Shown: positions 46,013 to 55,761, counted from the first letter of the stretch. The stretch is 64,000 nucleotides of DNA from Massilia phyllostachyos (GCF_021044825.1 NZ_JAJNOC010000002.1:806001-870000); one strand, 5' to 3'. The notes: generated by a model not told the origin, from the letters alone. Program-made: numbers and translations.

Positions 46013-47533
46013 ATGCAGCGTTATCTCCCCGTCACGCCCAAGGGCCGCATCGTCCTCTTCATCGCCGTCCTCTGGCTGGCCGCCCTCGCCCTCACCCGTC
46101 CCAACAAGGGCGGCGACTTCCAGGAATACGCGCTGATGGCGATCGCTTTCTCCAGCCACGGGAGCCCGGACATCCGGCCGCAGGACATCACGATCTCCGA
46201 ACGCCTCTCCCCCGAGGTCGGCTTCGTCGAGGTCCACCGCCGGCTGCGCGCCGGGATCGCGCGGGGCGACAAATGGCCCTTCCCCGGCTTCGTCGCCGGC
46301 CAGCATGGCGGCCATTATGCGATCCACTTCTTCGCCTATTCCGCGCTGGCCGCGCTCCCCTTCAAGCTGCTGGATGCGATCGGCGCCCCACCCTTCAAGG
46401 CCTTCCAGATCGTGAACCTGGCGGCGCTGACGATTCTCGTGCTGGCCCTGTACCGCTTCAGCGCCTCGGTCAAACGTACGGTGTTCGCCACCCTGTTCTT
46501 CCTGTTCTCCGGCGGCTTGCTGTATTCGAACTGGTGCAGTCCCGAGTTCATGACGGCCAGCGCCCTGCTCGCCGCGATGGTCTACTCGATCATCAATCGC
46601 CCCTACCTGGCCGCCGTGCTGGCCGGCGTGGCGGCGATGCAGAATCCGCCGCTGCTGTTCTTCTCGATGTTCGCGCCCCTGATCCGCATCGCCTGGGTGC
46701 GCGCCGACGAGGATCTGGCGTGGTCCGCAGCATTGCGCCGCGTCGTCACGCGCCACACGGTGCTGGCGTCCATCCTGCAGGCGGCGCTGGCCGCCGTGCC
46801 GGTGGCCTACAGCTACACCACCTGGGGCGTGCCAAGCATCATCGCGGCCCTGGCGACCTATCCGCCATTTATCACGCCGCTGCGCCTGGTCTCGTTCTAT
46901 TTCGACCTGAACCAGGGCATGATCGTGGCCTTCCCGGTGGCGATGCTGCTGGTTGTGGCCCAGCTGTTCGCGCGCAATGCGCGGCGCTGGCTGCCGCACA
47001 CGCTGCTCGCGCTCCTGTTCAGCGTGGCACTGGCGATCCCTTCGCTGTCGACGGTCAACTGGAATTCCGGCGCCGCCGGCGTGATGCGCTACGCCTTCTG
47101 GGGCGCGATGCCGCTGATGTACCTGGCGCTCGGCTGGATGCACCGCGTGCCGCGCTGGCCGTTGGCGCTGCTGCTGGCCATGCTGCTGGTCCAGGCCGGC
47201 CTGGTGAAGTATGCGCGCAGCTACAGGCACGAGACCATGAGCCCGGCCGCGACGTTCATGCTGGAGCGCTTCCCTGCCCTCTACGAACCGGAGCCGGAAA
47301 TCTTCTTCGAGCGGCTCACGCAGCAGGACGGCTCGATGCGCCCGGACCGGGTGGTCGCGTATCCGAACCTGAAGCATCCGAAGAAAATCCTGTTCAATCA
47401 CGAAAGCGCGGCGGCGCACGCACTGCTGTGCGGGCCGGGCGGCCGGGTCGTGCCGGGCGATGCGCGCATCCATCCGCTCGGCTGGCGCTACATCGACGGG
47501 CCGCCGGTGTGCGCGCCTGCGGCGACGCCGTGA
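46013..47533 (+). CDS. Polytopic membrane protein, glycosyltransferase-like
   Basis: 506 aa from ATG 46013. About ten membrane helices, an early luminal-type loop with NKGGDFQEYALMAIAFSSHGSPDI, HGGHYAIHFFAYSALAALPFKLL between helices, and a soluble C-terminal 90 residues. The layout recalls GT-C/PMT-like membrane glycosyltransferases, but no catalytic motif was confirmed. Function unassigned. Confidence 0.7.
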   Translation: MQRYLPVTPKGRIVLFIAVLWLAALALTRPNKGGDFQEYALMAIAFSSHGSPDIRPQDITISERLSPEVGFVEVHRRLRAGIARGDKWPFPGFVAGQHGGHYAIHFFAYSALAALPFKLLDAIGAPPFKAFQIVNLAALTILVLALYRFSASVKRTVFATLFFLFSGGLLYSNWCSPEFMTASALLAAMVYSIINRPYLAAVLAGVAAMQNPPLLFFSMFAPLIRIAWVRADEDLAWSAALRRVVTRHTVLASILQAALAAVPVAYSYTTWGVPSIIAALATYPPFITPLRLVSFYFDLNQGMIVAFPVAMLLVVAQLFARNARRWLPHTLLALLFSVALAIPSLSTVNWNSGAAGVMRYAFWGAMPLMYLALGWMHRVPRWPLALLLAMLLVQAGLVKYARSYRHETMSPAATFMLERFPALYEPEPEIFFERLTQQDGSMRPDRVVAYPNLKHPKKILFNHESAAAHALLCGPGGRVVPGDARIHPLGWRYIDGPPVCAPAATP

Positions 47534-47638
47534 ACGCGCGCACGGCTGGCGCGCGCACGGCTGGCGACCAGCCGTTTGCACGCACGCGCCGCAGCGGGTA
47601 AAAAGGCACATGCGAACTGATCACTCGAAAGGATGAGC

Positions 47639-47917
47639 ATGGGTACTACCGTGAACAACACGACCGCGGAATCGACCAGGGTGCTGCTGGTCGGCGAAAT
47701 GATGGACGGCAGCTTCGACGCCAGGGTGATGGCGGAGACCGACGTGCCGTACACGAAATACTGGGACAACGAGCTGGAGCAGCGCATCGTCTACCTGAAC
47801 CCGGACCCGGACCAGCTCAAGGCGATCGTCGCGGCGCTGAACGAGCGCCGCCTGTCGCTGGACGACCTGCAGAACTTCGGGGGATCAAGCGGCGGCACCT
47901 CGGACTTGCCGATCTAA
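47639..47917 (+). CDS. Small hypothetical protein
   Basis: 92 aa from ATG 47639 (AAAGGA upstream; GTG/ATG at 47633 also possible). Contains EMMDGSFDARVMAETDVPYTKYWDNELEQRIVYLNPDPDQLKAIVAALNE and a Gly/Ser tail. No family recognised. Its last 4 bases overlap the convergent recombinase gene. Confidence 0.6.
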   Translation: MGTTVNNTTAESTRVLLVGEMMDGSFDARVMAETDVPYTKYWDNELEQRIVYLNPDPDQLKAIVAALNERRLSLDDLQNFGGSSGGTSDLPI

Positions 47918-49092
47918 TCTTCCGACGCAGGCAGCAGGCCGCCGCCCGAGCCGACGATCTCGTCGTGCCGCTCGTGGTCGCGTTTGTGCAGGTAGGCCGC
48001 GGTGGTGGCGATGTTGGCGTGGCCGGCCGTGTCCTGCAGGGTCTTCAGCTGCACCCCGCTGTTGGCGTGGTTGGTCAGCATGCTGTGGCGCAGCCAGTGG
48101 GTCGAGGCCTGGCGCAGGCTGGCGGCGCTATCGAAGTCGCCCTGCGCGTCGGCGCGCTCGGCCCCCGCCATGAACACCGCCTTCAGCGCTTCCGACGCCG
48201 CTTCGTCCGTAATGCGCACCGGTTCCTCGCGCCGGCTCGAGAGCACCAGCGGCGTGCGGTCGGCGCGGCCGGTTTGCGGCAGCAGGCCGAAGGCCTGGCG
48301 ATAGCTGCGCAAGGCCTCCAGCATCGGCGGCGGCACCGGCAGGCGGCGCGGCTTGGCGCCCTTGCCCATCACGTCCAGCCACCAGCGGCCGTCGCCCTCG
48401 CTGTAGATCGCGCCCATGGCGGCGCCGACGATCTCGTTCAGGCGCGCCCCGGTTTGGGCAAAGGCGGTCAGGAGGAAGCGGTCGCGCTCGCGCCGGCGCA
48501 GCGCCGCCGGGGTGTCGGCGCCGCGCTGCGAGACCGCGTCGAGCGCGTACCCGATGGCTTGCGGCGTCAGGTAGCGCGTGATGCGGCTGCCCTGCGGCGC
48601 GCGCACGTTGCGCACCAGGCGCGCCAGGTTGCGGCGCAGGTAGCCGGTCTGCTCCGCGTAGCCGAGCAAACCCTTCACGGCGATCATGGCCTGGCGCCGG
48701 CTGGCATCCGACAGGGGACCCGAGAACGGCCGGTAGCGCGGATCGTTGCGTGGCCACTTGGTGCGGCTGATCCACTCCGGCGGCGGGTTGCGGATGAATT
48801 CGCGGTAGGCATGCAGGTCGGCCAGCGTCAGCTGCTGGAAGGTTTTCTTCGCCTCTTCGCGGCACCAGGTAAGGAAGCGGTACAGTTCCTTCTGGGTGTT
48901 GGCGATCGAGCGCGGGCTGAGTTCGCCGTGGCCGATGTACTCGCGGGCCAGCTCGGCGTCGCTCTGCGCACTGGTGACCGGTTCGTCGCCGATCGGCCGG
49001 TAGACGCCGGCGCCGCGCACGCTGGCGGCCGCGCGGTCGGCGCGCTCCTCGTCGAGGGGCGGGTCGAGGTCGATGGGCAGGAATATCGGCAT
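47914..49092 (-). CDS. Tyrosine recombinase/integrase with upstream LexA box
   Basis: 392 aa. N-terminal SAM-like domain (SPRSIANTQKELYRFLTWC), then the catalytic domain with Arg in TGARLNEIVG, HWLRHSMLTNHA (HxxR), TAGHANIATTAAYLHK (His and Tyr). It is XerC-like in architecture. A near-perfect LexA box lies 12 bases upstream of its start. No phage genes surround it. Confidence 0.88.
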   Translation of the reverse strand: MPIFLPIDLDPPLDEERADRAAASVRGAGVYRPIGDEPVTSAQSDAELAREYIGHGELSPRSIANTQKELYRFLTWCREEAKKTFQQLTLADLHAYREFIRNPPPEWISRTKWPRNDPRYRPFSGPLSDASRRQAMIAVKGLLGYAEQTGYLRRNLARLVRNVRAPQGSRITRYLTPQAIGYALDAVSQRGADTPAALRRRERDRFLLTAFAQTGARLNEIVGAAMGAIYSEGDGRWWLDVMGKGAKPRRLPVPPPMLEALRSYRQAFGLLPQTGRADRTPLVLSSRREEPVRITDEAASEALKAVFMAGAERADAQGDFDSAASLRQASTHWLRHSMLTNHANSGVQLKTLQDTAGHANIATTAAYLHKRDHERHDEIVGSGGGLLPASED

Positions 49093-49103
49093 GGAATCGA
49101 AAA

Positions 49104-49123
49104 TACTGTATTGATATACAGTA
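49104..49123. promoter_or_regulatory. LexA (SOS) box
   Basis: TACTGTATTGATATACAGTA: CTGT-N8-ACAG with matching TA flanks, so 16 of 20 positions are in perfect arms. Positioned just upstream of the recombinase gene, overlapping its likely promoter. Confidence 0.82.
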
Positions 49124-49237
49124 TATCATCCCGGTTTACCGGGAACCAAGCTAATGCGCTGTTTTTCCGGGACGAGGCGCGCGCGCTCCGCTGGCTCCCT
49201 GGCCGATAATGGATCGACACCACGACCAGGAGCCCCC

Positions 49238-49588
49238 ATGAGCCATTCGAACCAGAACGATCCATCCACGACGCTCGGCGTCGGCGGCGCCACCAGCGGC
49301 CAGCAAGGCGCGACGCCAAGTCACGAAACCCAGCAGGAAACCGGCGGCGGCGGCGGCGATGGCCTGACCCGCAACCAGGCCGGCGAAACGGCGAACGCCC
49401 CGGACGGTGCGGCGCCTGGCGGCAGGCCGCACCCCGAGGCGCTAGATAGCGCGATGACCAACGTGGGCCGCGGCGCGCAGGACACCCGCCCCAACCAGGC
49501 GGATCCGGACGCGCAAACAGGTACCGGCCTGGGCACCCCGGAAACCGGCGGCAACCAGGACGCTTCCGACCTGCCGCCGCGGGGCTAG
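49238..49588 (+). CDS. Small disordered hypothetical protein
   Basis: 116 aa, low complexity, rich in Gly, Asn, Gln, Thr and acidic residues (SHETQQETGGGGGDGLTRNQ), without a signal peptide. Found in this order family only as a hypothetical as far as I know; may be a stress-related hydrophilic protein. Start set by the GAGCCCCC stretch ahead, which is a weak ribosome site. Confidence 0.55.
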   Translation: MSHSNQNDPSTTLGVGGATSGQQGATPSHETQQETGGGGGDGLTRNQAGETANAPDGAAPGGRPHPEALDSAMTNVGRGAQDTRPNQADPDAQTGTGLGTPETGGNQDASDLPPRG

Positions 49589-49594
49589 CGCTTC

Positions 49595-50089
49595 TTACAT
49601 GCGGATGGTGCCGTGGTCGGCGTCGACGTCCGGCGTCGAGCCGGTGACGGCGGCCTTGGCCATCGCGAACATGCGCACCATCTTGCTGTCGTTCGAATCC
49701 CAGTACTCGGCCGCGTGCGGCAGCACGCGCACCAGGACCACGTGCTCGTCTTCCGGGCCGGCCGGGAACCAGGCCTGCACCATGGCGTTCCACAGCGCCT
49801 TGATCTGGGCGCGGTCGACCACGCGCTCGGCGGTGCCGCTCACCGACACATAGGTGCTGTCGTCGTTGTTGGCGAAGCTGACGTTGACTTCCGGCTCATG
49901 GGCGATGTTTTCCCACAGCTCGGTGGTGCTGCGGGTGTAGAACCACAGGCCGCCTTCCGCGTCGATCTGCTGGTTGGTCATCGGCTGGCTGACCAGGTGG
50001 CCGTTGGCGTCGCGGGTGGTGAACATGGCGAAGCGCATCGAGCCGATCTTGTCGGCCAGCAGCGCGGTGTGATTGTTATTCGTTGACAT
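49595..50089 (-). CDS. PPOX-family (general-stress-like) flavin-binding protein
   Basis: 164 aa, GGAGGAATGCC before the ATG. Split-barrel fold with MRFAMFTTRDANGHLVSQPMT, GGLWFYTRSTTELWENI and VSVSGTAERVVDRAQIKALW. This is the pyridoxamine-5'-phosphate-oxidase-like family of general stress protein 26 type, expected to bind FMN or F420. Divergent from nadB. Confidence 0.85.
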   Translation of the reverse strand: MSTNNNHTALLADKIGSMRFAMFTTRDANGHLVSQPMTNQQIDAEGGLWFYTRSTTELWENIAHEPEVNVSFANNDDSTYVSVSGTAERVVDRAQIKALWNAMVQAWFPAGPEDEHVVLVRVLPHAAEYWDSNDSKMVRMFAMAKAAVTGSTPDVDADHGTIRM

Positions 50090-50244
50090 GGCATTCCTCC
50101 TTGTTGAGTCCAGGGCCGATGGTGGGCCCGGCTGCCTGCCGCGTCGGTGCGTCCGCGTACATTGGCCCGGCCTTGTCCCTGGGCGAGGAGCGCGCACTTC
50201 GGCTATAGTGATGCCTCTGTACAAATTGCGAAGCTGGCACCTCC

Positions 50245-51873
50245 ATGAAATTTGACGTCGCTATTGTCGGCAGTGGCCTGGCCGGCCTGTCGGTGGCCCT
50301 GCACCTGGCGCAGACGCGCACGGTTGCGATCATCTCGAAGCGCGAACTGCTCGACGGCGCAAGCAACTGGGCGCAGGGCGGTATCGCCGCCGTGCTCGAC
50401 TCCGGCGACAGCCACGACCAGCACATCGCCGATACCCTGGTGGCCGGCGCCGGCCTGTGCGACGAAGCGGCCACCCGCTACATCGTCGAGCATGGCCGCG
50501 AGGCGATCGAATGGCTGATCGAACAGGGCGTGCCCTTCACCCGCGACGCCTCGGCCGAACTCGGTTTCCACTTGACCCGCGAGGGCGGCCACAGCCAGCG
50601 CCGCATCATCCACGCGGCCGACGCCACCGGCCACGCGGTGCAGGTGACCCTGGAGCAGAAGGTCCGTGCCCACCCGAACATCACGCTGTTCGAACACCAC
50701 TGCGCGATCGATGTCATCACCTCCGACAAGCTGACCGGCAAGGGCGTCCATGGCGGCGCGCCGCACCTGGTGGGCCAGCCGCGCTGCTACGGCCTGTACG
50801 TGCAGGACGAACGCAACGGCAAGGTGCTGACCTTCGAGGCCGAGCACACCGTGCTGGCCACCGGCGGCGCCGGCAAGGTCTACCTGTACACCACCAATCC
50901 CGACACCGCCACCGGCGACGGCATCGCGATGGCCTGGCGCGCCGGCTGCCGCGTGTCGAACATGGAATTCATCCAGTTCCACCCGACCTGCCTCTACCAC
51001 CCCTACGCGAAATCCTTCCTGATCACCGAGGCGATCCGCGGCGAAGGCGGCCTGCTGAAACTGCCGCCGGAAGCCGGCCCGGCCGCCGGCACGCGCTTCA
51101 TGCTGGCCCACGACGAGCGCGGCGAACTCGCGCCGCGCGACGTGGTGGCGCGCGCCATCGACTTCGAGATGAAGAAGCGCGGCCTCGACTACGTCCATCT
51201 CGACATCAGCCATCAGAGCCCGGAATTCCTGATGGAGCACTTCCCGACCATTTACGCGCGCTGCCTGGAGCTCGGGATCGACATCACCGAGGAGCCGATT
51301 CCGGTGGTGCCGGCGGTGCACTTTACCTGCGGCGGCATCGTGACGGACCTGACCGGCCGCACCGACATTCCGGGCCTGTACGCGGTCGGCGAAACGGCCT
51401 GCACCGGCCTGCACGGCGCCAACCGCCTGGCCAGCAATTCGCTGCTCGAGTGCGTCGTCATCGGCCGCGCCTGCGCGCACCAGATCGCGGCGGCGCCGAC
51501 GATCGAGAATCCGGTGCTGCCGCCCTGGGACGAAAGCCGCGTCACGAACGCCGACGAAGAAGTCGTCATCGCCCACAACTGGGACGAGCTGCGCCGCTTC
51601 ATGTGGAACTACGTCGGCATCGTGCGCACCACCAAGCGCCTGGAACGGGCCCAGCACCGCATCAAGTTGCTGAAGGAAGAGATCGACGAGTACTACCGCA
51701 ACTTCCGCATCACGCATGACCTGCTGGAGCTGCGCAACCTGGTCGAAGTCGCGTCCCTGATCGTGAACAGCGCACTGTCGCGCCATGAAAGCCGCGGGCT
51801 GCATTATTCGCGCGATTTCCCCGATACGCTGCCGAAAGCGCTGCCGAGTGTCCTGACGCCGGAACGCCGCTGA
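50245..51873 (+). CDS. nadB: L-aspartate oxidase NadB
   Basis: 542 aa flavoprotein. N-terminal FAD site VAIVGSGLAGLSVALHLA, SNWAQGGIAAVL, the substrate motif HPTCLYHP, and EAIRGEGGLL and GLYAVGETACTGLHGANRLASNSLLE. Oxidises L-aspartate to iminoaspartate, the first step of NAD synthesis; nadA and nadC lie 3-6 kb away on the other strand. Ends with a helical C-terminal domain of about 120 residues. Length matches the family. Confidence 0.96.
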   Translation: MKFDVAIVGSGLAGLSVALHLAQTRTVAIISKRELLDGASNWAQGGIAAVLDSGDSHDQHIADTLVAGAGLCDEAATRYIVEHGREAIEWLIEQGVPFTRDASAELGFHLTREGGHSQRRIIHAADATGHAVQVTLEQKVRAHPNITLFEHHCAIDVITSDKLTGKGVHGGAPHLVGQPRCYGLYVQDERNGKVLTFEAEHTVLATGGAGKVYLYTTNPDTATGDGIAMAWRAGCRVSNMEFIQFHPTCLYHPYAKSFLITEAIRGEGGLLKLPPEAGPAAGTRFMLAHDERGELAPRDVVARAIDFEMKKRGLDYVHLDISHQSPEFLMEHFPTIYARCLELGIDITEEPIPVVPAVHFTCGGIVTDLTGRTDIPGLYAVGETACTGLHGANRLASNSLLECVVIGRACAHQIAAAPTIENPVLPPWDESRVTNADEEVVIAHNWDELRRFMWNYVGIVRTTKRLERAQHRIKLLKEEIDEYYRNFRITHDLLELRNLVEVASLIVNSALSRHESRGLHYSRDFPDTLPKALPSVLTPERR

Positions 51874-51972
51874 CGCCCGGATTCCGGCCCGCTCCGCACG
51901 CACGTCGCACCGGACTGGGCGTCCCCGCTCGGCCGGTGCGACGGTCTTTCGGTCAGCAATACAAATCGCATC

Positions 51973-52872
51973 ATGACACGCCCCACCCTCACCCCATCCA
52001 CCGCCCTGCTCCTGAGCGTCCCGCCCCTGCTCTGGGCCGGCAACGCCATCGTCGGCCGCCTGGTGCGCGACGCCATGCCGCCGATGACGCTCAACCTGGT
52101 GCGCTGGGTGATCGCGCTGGCGGTGCTGGTCCCGCTGGGGCGCGCCGTGTTCAGCGACGGCAGCGGCGTGCTGGCCAACTGGCGCCGCTACGCCATGCTA
52201 GGCCTGCTGAGCGTCGGCCTGTACAACTCGCTGCAGTACCTGGCCCTGCAAAGCTCGACGCCGATCAACGTGACCCTGGTCGCCTCCGGCGTGCCGGTGT
52301 GGATGCTGCTGGTCGGCCGCCTCTTCTTCGGCGTGCCGGTCAGGCGCAGGCAGGTCGCCGGCGCGCTGCTGTCGATCGCCGGCGTGCTGGTGGTGCTGTG
52401 CCGCGGCGACGTGCACCAGCTGCTCGGCCTGCGCCTCGTGATCGGCGACCTGTACATGATCCTGGCGACCATCGCCTGGTCCTTCTACAGCTGGATGCTG
52501 ATGCAGAAGAAGGACGCGCCCGGCCTGCGCGCCGACTGGGCCGCCTTCCTGCTGGCCCAGGTGGGCTACGGCGTGCTGTGGTCGAGTGTGCTGGCGGGCG
52601 GCGAGTGGGCGCTGCGCGACGTGCATATCACGTGGAGCTGGCAGCTGGCGGCGGCGCTGCTGTACGTCGCGATCGGGCCGGCGATCCTGGCGATGCGCTG
52701 CTGGGGCGCCGGCGTGCAGCGCGCGGGACCGAGCATCGGGTCCTTCTTCATCAACCTGACGCCGCTGTTCACGGCGCTGCTGTCGTCCGCCTTTCTCGGC
52801 GAGGCGCCGCACCTCTACCATGTGCTGGCCTTCGGCATGATCGTCGGCGGCATCGCGGTGTCGGCGCGCTGA
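51973..52872 (+). CDS. DMT-family (EamA) membrane transporter
   Basis: 299 aa with ten predicted helices in two EamA repeats (VPPLLWAGNAIVGRLVRDAMPPMTLNLVRW and GDLYMILATIAWSFYSWMLM). Substrate unknown; these act mostly as exporters of metabolites. ATG at 51973 begins a clean frame. Confidence 0.85.
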   Translation: MTRPTLTPSTALLLSVPPLLWAGNAIVGRLVRDAMPPMTLNLVRWVIALAVLVPLGRAVFSDGSGVLANWRRYAMLGLLSVGLYNSLQYLALQSSTPINVTLVASGVPVWMLLVGRLFFGVPVRRRQVAGALLSIAGVLVVLCRGDVHQLLGLRLVIGDLYMILATIAWSFYSWMLMQKKDAPGLRADWAAFLLAQVGYGVLWSSVLAGGEWALRDVHITWSWQLAAALLYVAIGPAILAMRCWGAGVQRAGPSIGSFFINLTPLFTALLSSAFLGEAPHLYHVLAFGMIVGGIAVSAR

Positions 52873-52915
52873 AGCGTGTGTCGGGCTGGGGTCGGCGGTG
52901 ATACGATCCCGGCAC

Positions 52916-53809
52916 ATGGAAAACGATTCTCCCCATCCCGATCCGGCCCTGGCACTGGCGGCCTTCCTGCAGCGGCACCAGCGCACCCTGGTGCTGACCG
53001 GCGCCGGTCTCTCGACCGCCTCCGGCATTCCCGACTACCGCGACCGTGACGGCACCCGGCGCGGCCGCGCCCCGATCCAGGGGCCGGAATTCCGCCGTTC
53101 CGAACTGATCCAGCGCCGCTACTGGGCGCGCAGCATGGTCGGCTACCCGATCATGGCCGGCGCCCGGCCGAATGCCGGCCACCGCGCCCTGGCCGCGCTG
53201 GGACGGCACGGCCATTTCGCCCACCTGCTGACCCAGAACGTCGACGGCCTGCACCAGGCCGCCGGCAGCCCGGACGTGCTCGAACTGCACGGCAATGTCC
53301 ACGGCGTGGTCTGCATGCATTGCAAGGAACGGTTTGCGCGGTCCTTCATCCAGACCTTGCTCGAGGAAGCCAATCCCGAACTGGCCGATGCGCTGGCAGT
53401 GCCCCTGCCGGACGGCGACGCGGCGATCGAGCCCGACGCGCTGCTCGACTTCCACCTGCCGACCTGCATCCAATGCGGCGGCGCCTTGTCGCCGGATGTC
53501 GTATTCTTCGGCGATGGCATCCCCCCGGCGCGCACCGCGGACGCGCTCGCGCGGATGGAGGCGGCCGACGCCCTGCTGGTGGTGGGCTCGTCGCTGATGG
53601 TGTATTCGGGCTTTCGTTTCTGCCGCCTTGCCGCCGAGAAGGGCAAGCCGATCGCGGTGCTGAACCTGGGCCGGACCCGCGCGGACGATATGCTCGCGCT
53701 CAAACTGGAAGAGTCGGCCGAGCGGCTGCTGCCGCGCGTCGCCGGCCTGCTCCACGCGGAGGAGCCGGAGCAGTCACAGATACAACTCGACCACAGGGGA
53801 ATATTGTGA
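52916..53809 (+). CDS. Sirtuin (NAD-dependent protein deacylase)
   Basis: 297 aa from ATG 52916. Sir2 motifs GAGLSTASGIPDYRDRDG, TQNVDGLH, catalytic His in LELHGNVHGVVC, zinc Cys pairs CMHC and CIQC, VVFFGDGIP, and GSSLMVYSGFRF. It deacylates lysines using NAD. Class II/SIR4-like by the RDRDGTRRG stretch. Overlaps the next frame by 4 bases (GTGA). Confidence 0.92.
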   Translation: MENDSPHPDPALALAAFLQRHQRTLVLTGAGLSTASGIPDYRDRDGTRRGRAPIQGPEFRRSELIQRRYWARSMVGYPIMAGARPNAGHRALAALGRHGHFAHLLTQNVDGLHQAAGSPDVLELHGNVHGVVCMHCKERFARSFIQTLLEEANPELADALAVPLPDGDAAIEPDALLDFHLPTCIQCGGALSPDVVFFGDGIPPARTADALARMEAADALLVVGSSLMVYSGFRFCRLAAEKGKPIAVLNLGRTRADDMLALKLEESAERLLPRVAGLLHAEEPEQSQIQLDHRGIL

Positions 53810-54110
53810 CCACACGCGCAACTACATCATCCGCCGGCCTCGTACTCGCGGGCATCGGCCTGGCTTCCTGGTCCTACGTCCGCGCCAAATCCCGCCAGGC
53901 GGAACGGGAACATCCGCCGCAAGGCAAGTTCGTCGAGGTCGACGGCGTGCGCCTGCACTATCTGGAGCGCGGCAGCGGCCCGGTCCTGGTGCTCCTGCAC
54001 GGCAACGGTGTCTACACCGAGGATTTCGTCACCTCCGGCCTGCTCGACCGAGCCGCCGAACATTACGGCGTGATCGCCTTCGAGCGCCCCCGCGGCGACA
54101 ACGGCGCTAC
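53806..54110 (+). pseudogene. Truncated alpha/beta hydrolase
   Basis: From GTG 53806 the product has a signal anchor (SSAGLVLAGIGLASWSYVRAK), then VEVDGVRLHYLERGSGPVLVLLHGNGVYTEDFVTSGLLDRAAEHYGVIAFERP, the start of an alpha/beta-hydrolase fold. It then diverges into unrelated sequence; the nucleophile elbow GxSxG and the catalytic Asp/His are missing. The open frame itself continues to 54237. Gene looks cut at its 3' half. Confidence 0.7.
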
Positions 54111-54422
54111 CCGTGGCGAGTCTGACGGCAACGTCAGGCACTGCTGCCGGCATACTGCTGGTGGGAGGCGGGAAAGTCACGCCTGTCAGATACGAGCACG
54201 GTCAACAAGACGGTTCGGGGCAGGAAGAGGACGCTGAGCACCTTTGTTCACGTCTTTGATAGCAGATTGCCAGCCAGGTGGGCGAGCCGGTGCATGTGCG
54301 GACGCCGGAGGCGGAGGCGTTGGCGAGGGCTAGCGAGAGTGGGGTCTGAGAGTCGTCGGACCACCAACGCCACATTCACTCGTACTCTAAAGACCGTCGT
54401 ACGCGCCGCTGGCGCCTACGAC

Positions 54423-54440
54423 TTCCGGCGAAGGCCGGAA
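54423..54440. repeat. REP-like palindrome
   Basis: TTCCGGC-GAAG-GCCGGAA, perfect 7-bp stem. Confidence 0.6.
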
Positions 54441-54504
54441 CCCAAGTTCGTCGCATCACGTTGACCGGTGCACCCAAGCGCGTACGGACCGCATGGGAAA
54501 CTGG

Positions 54505-54524
54505 ATCCCAGCCTGCGCCGGGAT
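54505..54524. repeat. REP-like palindrome
   Basis: ATCCC, 10 bases (AGCCTGCGCC), GGGAT followed by GACGAC; resembles the repeat pair at 56946-57023. Confidence 0.55.
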
Positions 54525-54556
54525 GACGACTCAACGTGTAACGGTACGAAAAACGC

Positions 54557-54880
54557 TCAGCCTTTGAGTACGTACTTGATGACAATCCCCGCCGTAAGCG
54601 CAATGAAGATCACCAACGACAAGCCCCCATGCAGCATCGGCGTCCCGATCGACACCTGCGCCGTCCGCGGATCCATCTCCATCCGCATCGCCTTCCCGAA
54701 CATCACCGGCCGCAGGAACCCGCGCACGCCCACCAGCAGCATGCCGATCCCGAAGCACAGATCAGCCGTGTTATTGGTCTGCACCCCATTCGACAAGGTC
54801 GGCAAGCCGAGCAGCAGCCCGAACACCAGCCACAGCATCCGCGCGCCGGTCGCGATCTTCACCCTGCTCCAGTCCATCAT
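54557..54880 (-). CDS. Small membrane protein in the nadA-nadC operon
   Basis: 107 aa with about three helices (ARMLWLVFGLLLGLPTLS, LCFGIGMLLVGVRGFL, LSLVIFIALTAGIVIKYVL). Its start overlaps the nadC stop by 4 bases, so it is translationally coupled. No family recognised. Confidence 0.7.
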   Translation of the reverse strand: MMDWSRVKIATGARMLWLVFGLLLGLPTLSNGVQTNNTADLCFGIGMLLVGVRGFLRPVMFGKAMRMEMDPRTAQVSIGTPMLHGGLSLVIFIALTAGIVIKYVLKG

Positions 54881-55761
54881 GCCGCCGCCCCGGTGATACG
54901 CAGCGAATAGTCGGTCGCCCGCACATCCTTGGTCAGGCTGCCGATCGAGATCCGGTCCACGCCAGTCTCGGCGATCGCACGCACCGTGTCCATATTGATC
55001 CCGCCCGACGCTTCCAGCAGCGCCCGGCCCGCGTTCACGCGCACCGCCTCACGCATCATGGCGAGGTCGAAGTTGTCGAGCAGGACCGACTTCACGCCGG
55101 CCGCCAGCGCCTCTTCCAGCTGGGCGATGGTCTCGACCTCGATCTGCACCGGCGCACCGGAGTTCAGGGCCTCGGCCGCCTGCAGCGCCTTGGTCACGCC
55201 ACCGGCAGCGGCGATATGGTTTTCCTTGATCAGGATGCCGTCGTACAGCGCCATGCGCTGGTTCTTGCCGCCGCCGACGCGCACCGCGTATTTCTGCGCC
55301 TGGCGCAGGCCCGGCAGGGTCTTGCGGGTGTCGAGGATGGCAGCACTGGTGCCGGCGATGACGTCGACATAGCCGCGGGTGGCGGTGGCCACGCCCGACA
55401 GCAGCTGCATGAAGTTCAGCGCCGCGCGCTCGGCCGTCAGCAGCGAGCGCGGGTTCGCGACGATGGTGCAGACCACGGAATCGGCCGTCATCAGGTCGCC
55501 CTCGGCATACTGCCAGTCGATCTCGATGTCATGGTCGATCGCCAGCATCACGCCTTCGAACCAGGGCGCGCCGCACAGCACGGCCTGTTCGCGCACGATG
55601 ACGCGGGCCTGCACGCGGGTGTCGTTTGGCACCAGCATGCCGGTCAGGTCGCCGGTGCCGACGTCTTCCAGCAGGGCCGCGAGGATGTTGGCTTCGAACG
55701 CGGCTTGCAGCTTCTCGTCGAATGCGCCTTGATCGGCGTGCGGATTGCGCAGGGTCGTCAT
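54877..55761 (-). CDS. nadC: Quinolinate phosphoribosyltransferase NadC
   Basis: 294 aa. [14 protein letters not shown] near the N terminus, [60 protein letters not shown], and [30 protein letters not shown]. Converts quinolinate and PRPP to nicotinate mononucleotide. Start overlaps nadA stop by 4 bases. Confidence 0.96.
   Translation of the reverse strand: MTTLRNPHADQGAFDEKLQAAFEANILAALLEDVGTGDLTGMLVPNDTRVQARVIVREQAVLCGAPWFEGVMLAIDHDIEIDWQYAEGDLMTADSVVCTIVANPRSLLTAERAALNFMQLLSGVATATRGYVDVIAGTSAAILDTRKTLPGLRQAQKYAVRVGGGKNQRMALYDGILIKENHIAAAGGVTKALQAAEALNSGAPVQIEVETIAQLEEALAAGVKSVLLDNFDLAMMREAVRVNAGRALLEASGGINMDTVRAIAETGVDRISIGSLTKDVRATDYSLRITGAAA

Larger units (their letters stand above)
54111..54556. 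other. Intergenic stretch with REP-like hairpins
   Basis: Beyond the hydrolase fragment no gene is seen apart from a short tail on the plus strand ending at about 54349 (QIASQVGEPVHVRTPEAEAL), which may be a relic. Contains two palindromic repeats. Confidence 0.5.

Noticed and set aside
45920..47611. Long minus-strand frame over the membrane protein gene
   Set aside because: Arg/Gln/His-rich shadow without domain features; the plus strand has a clear polytopic protein.
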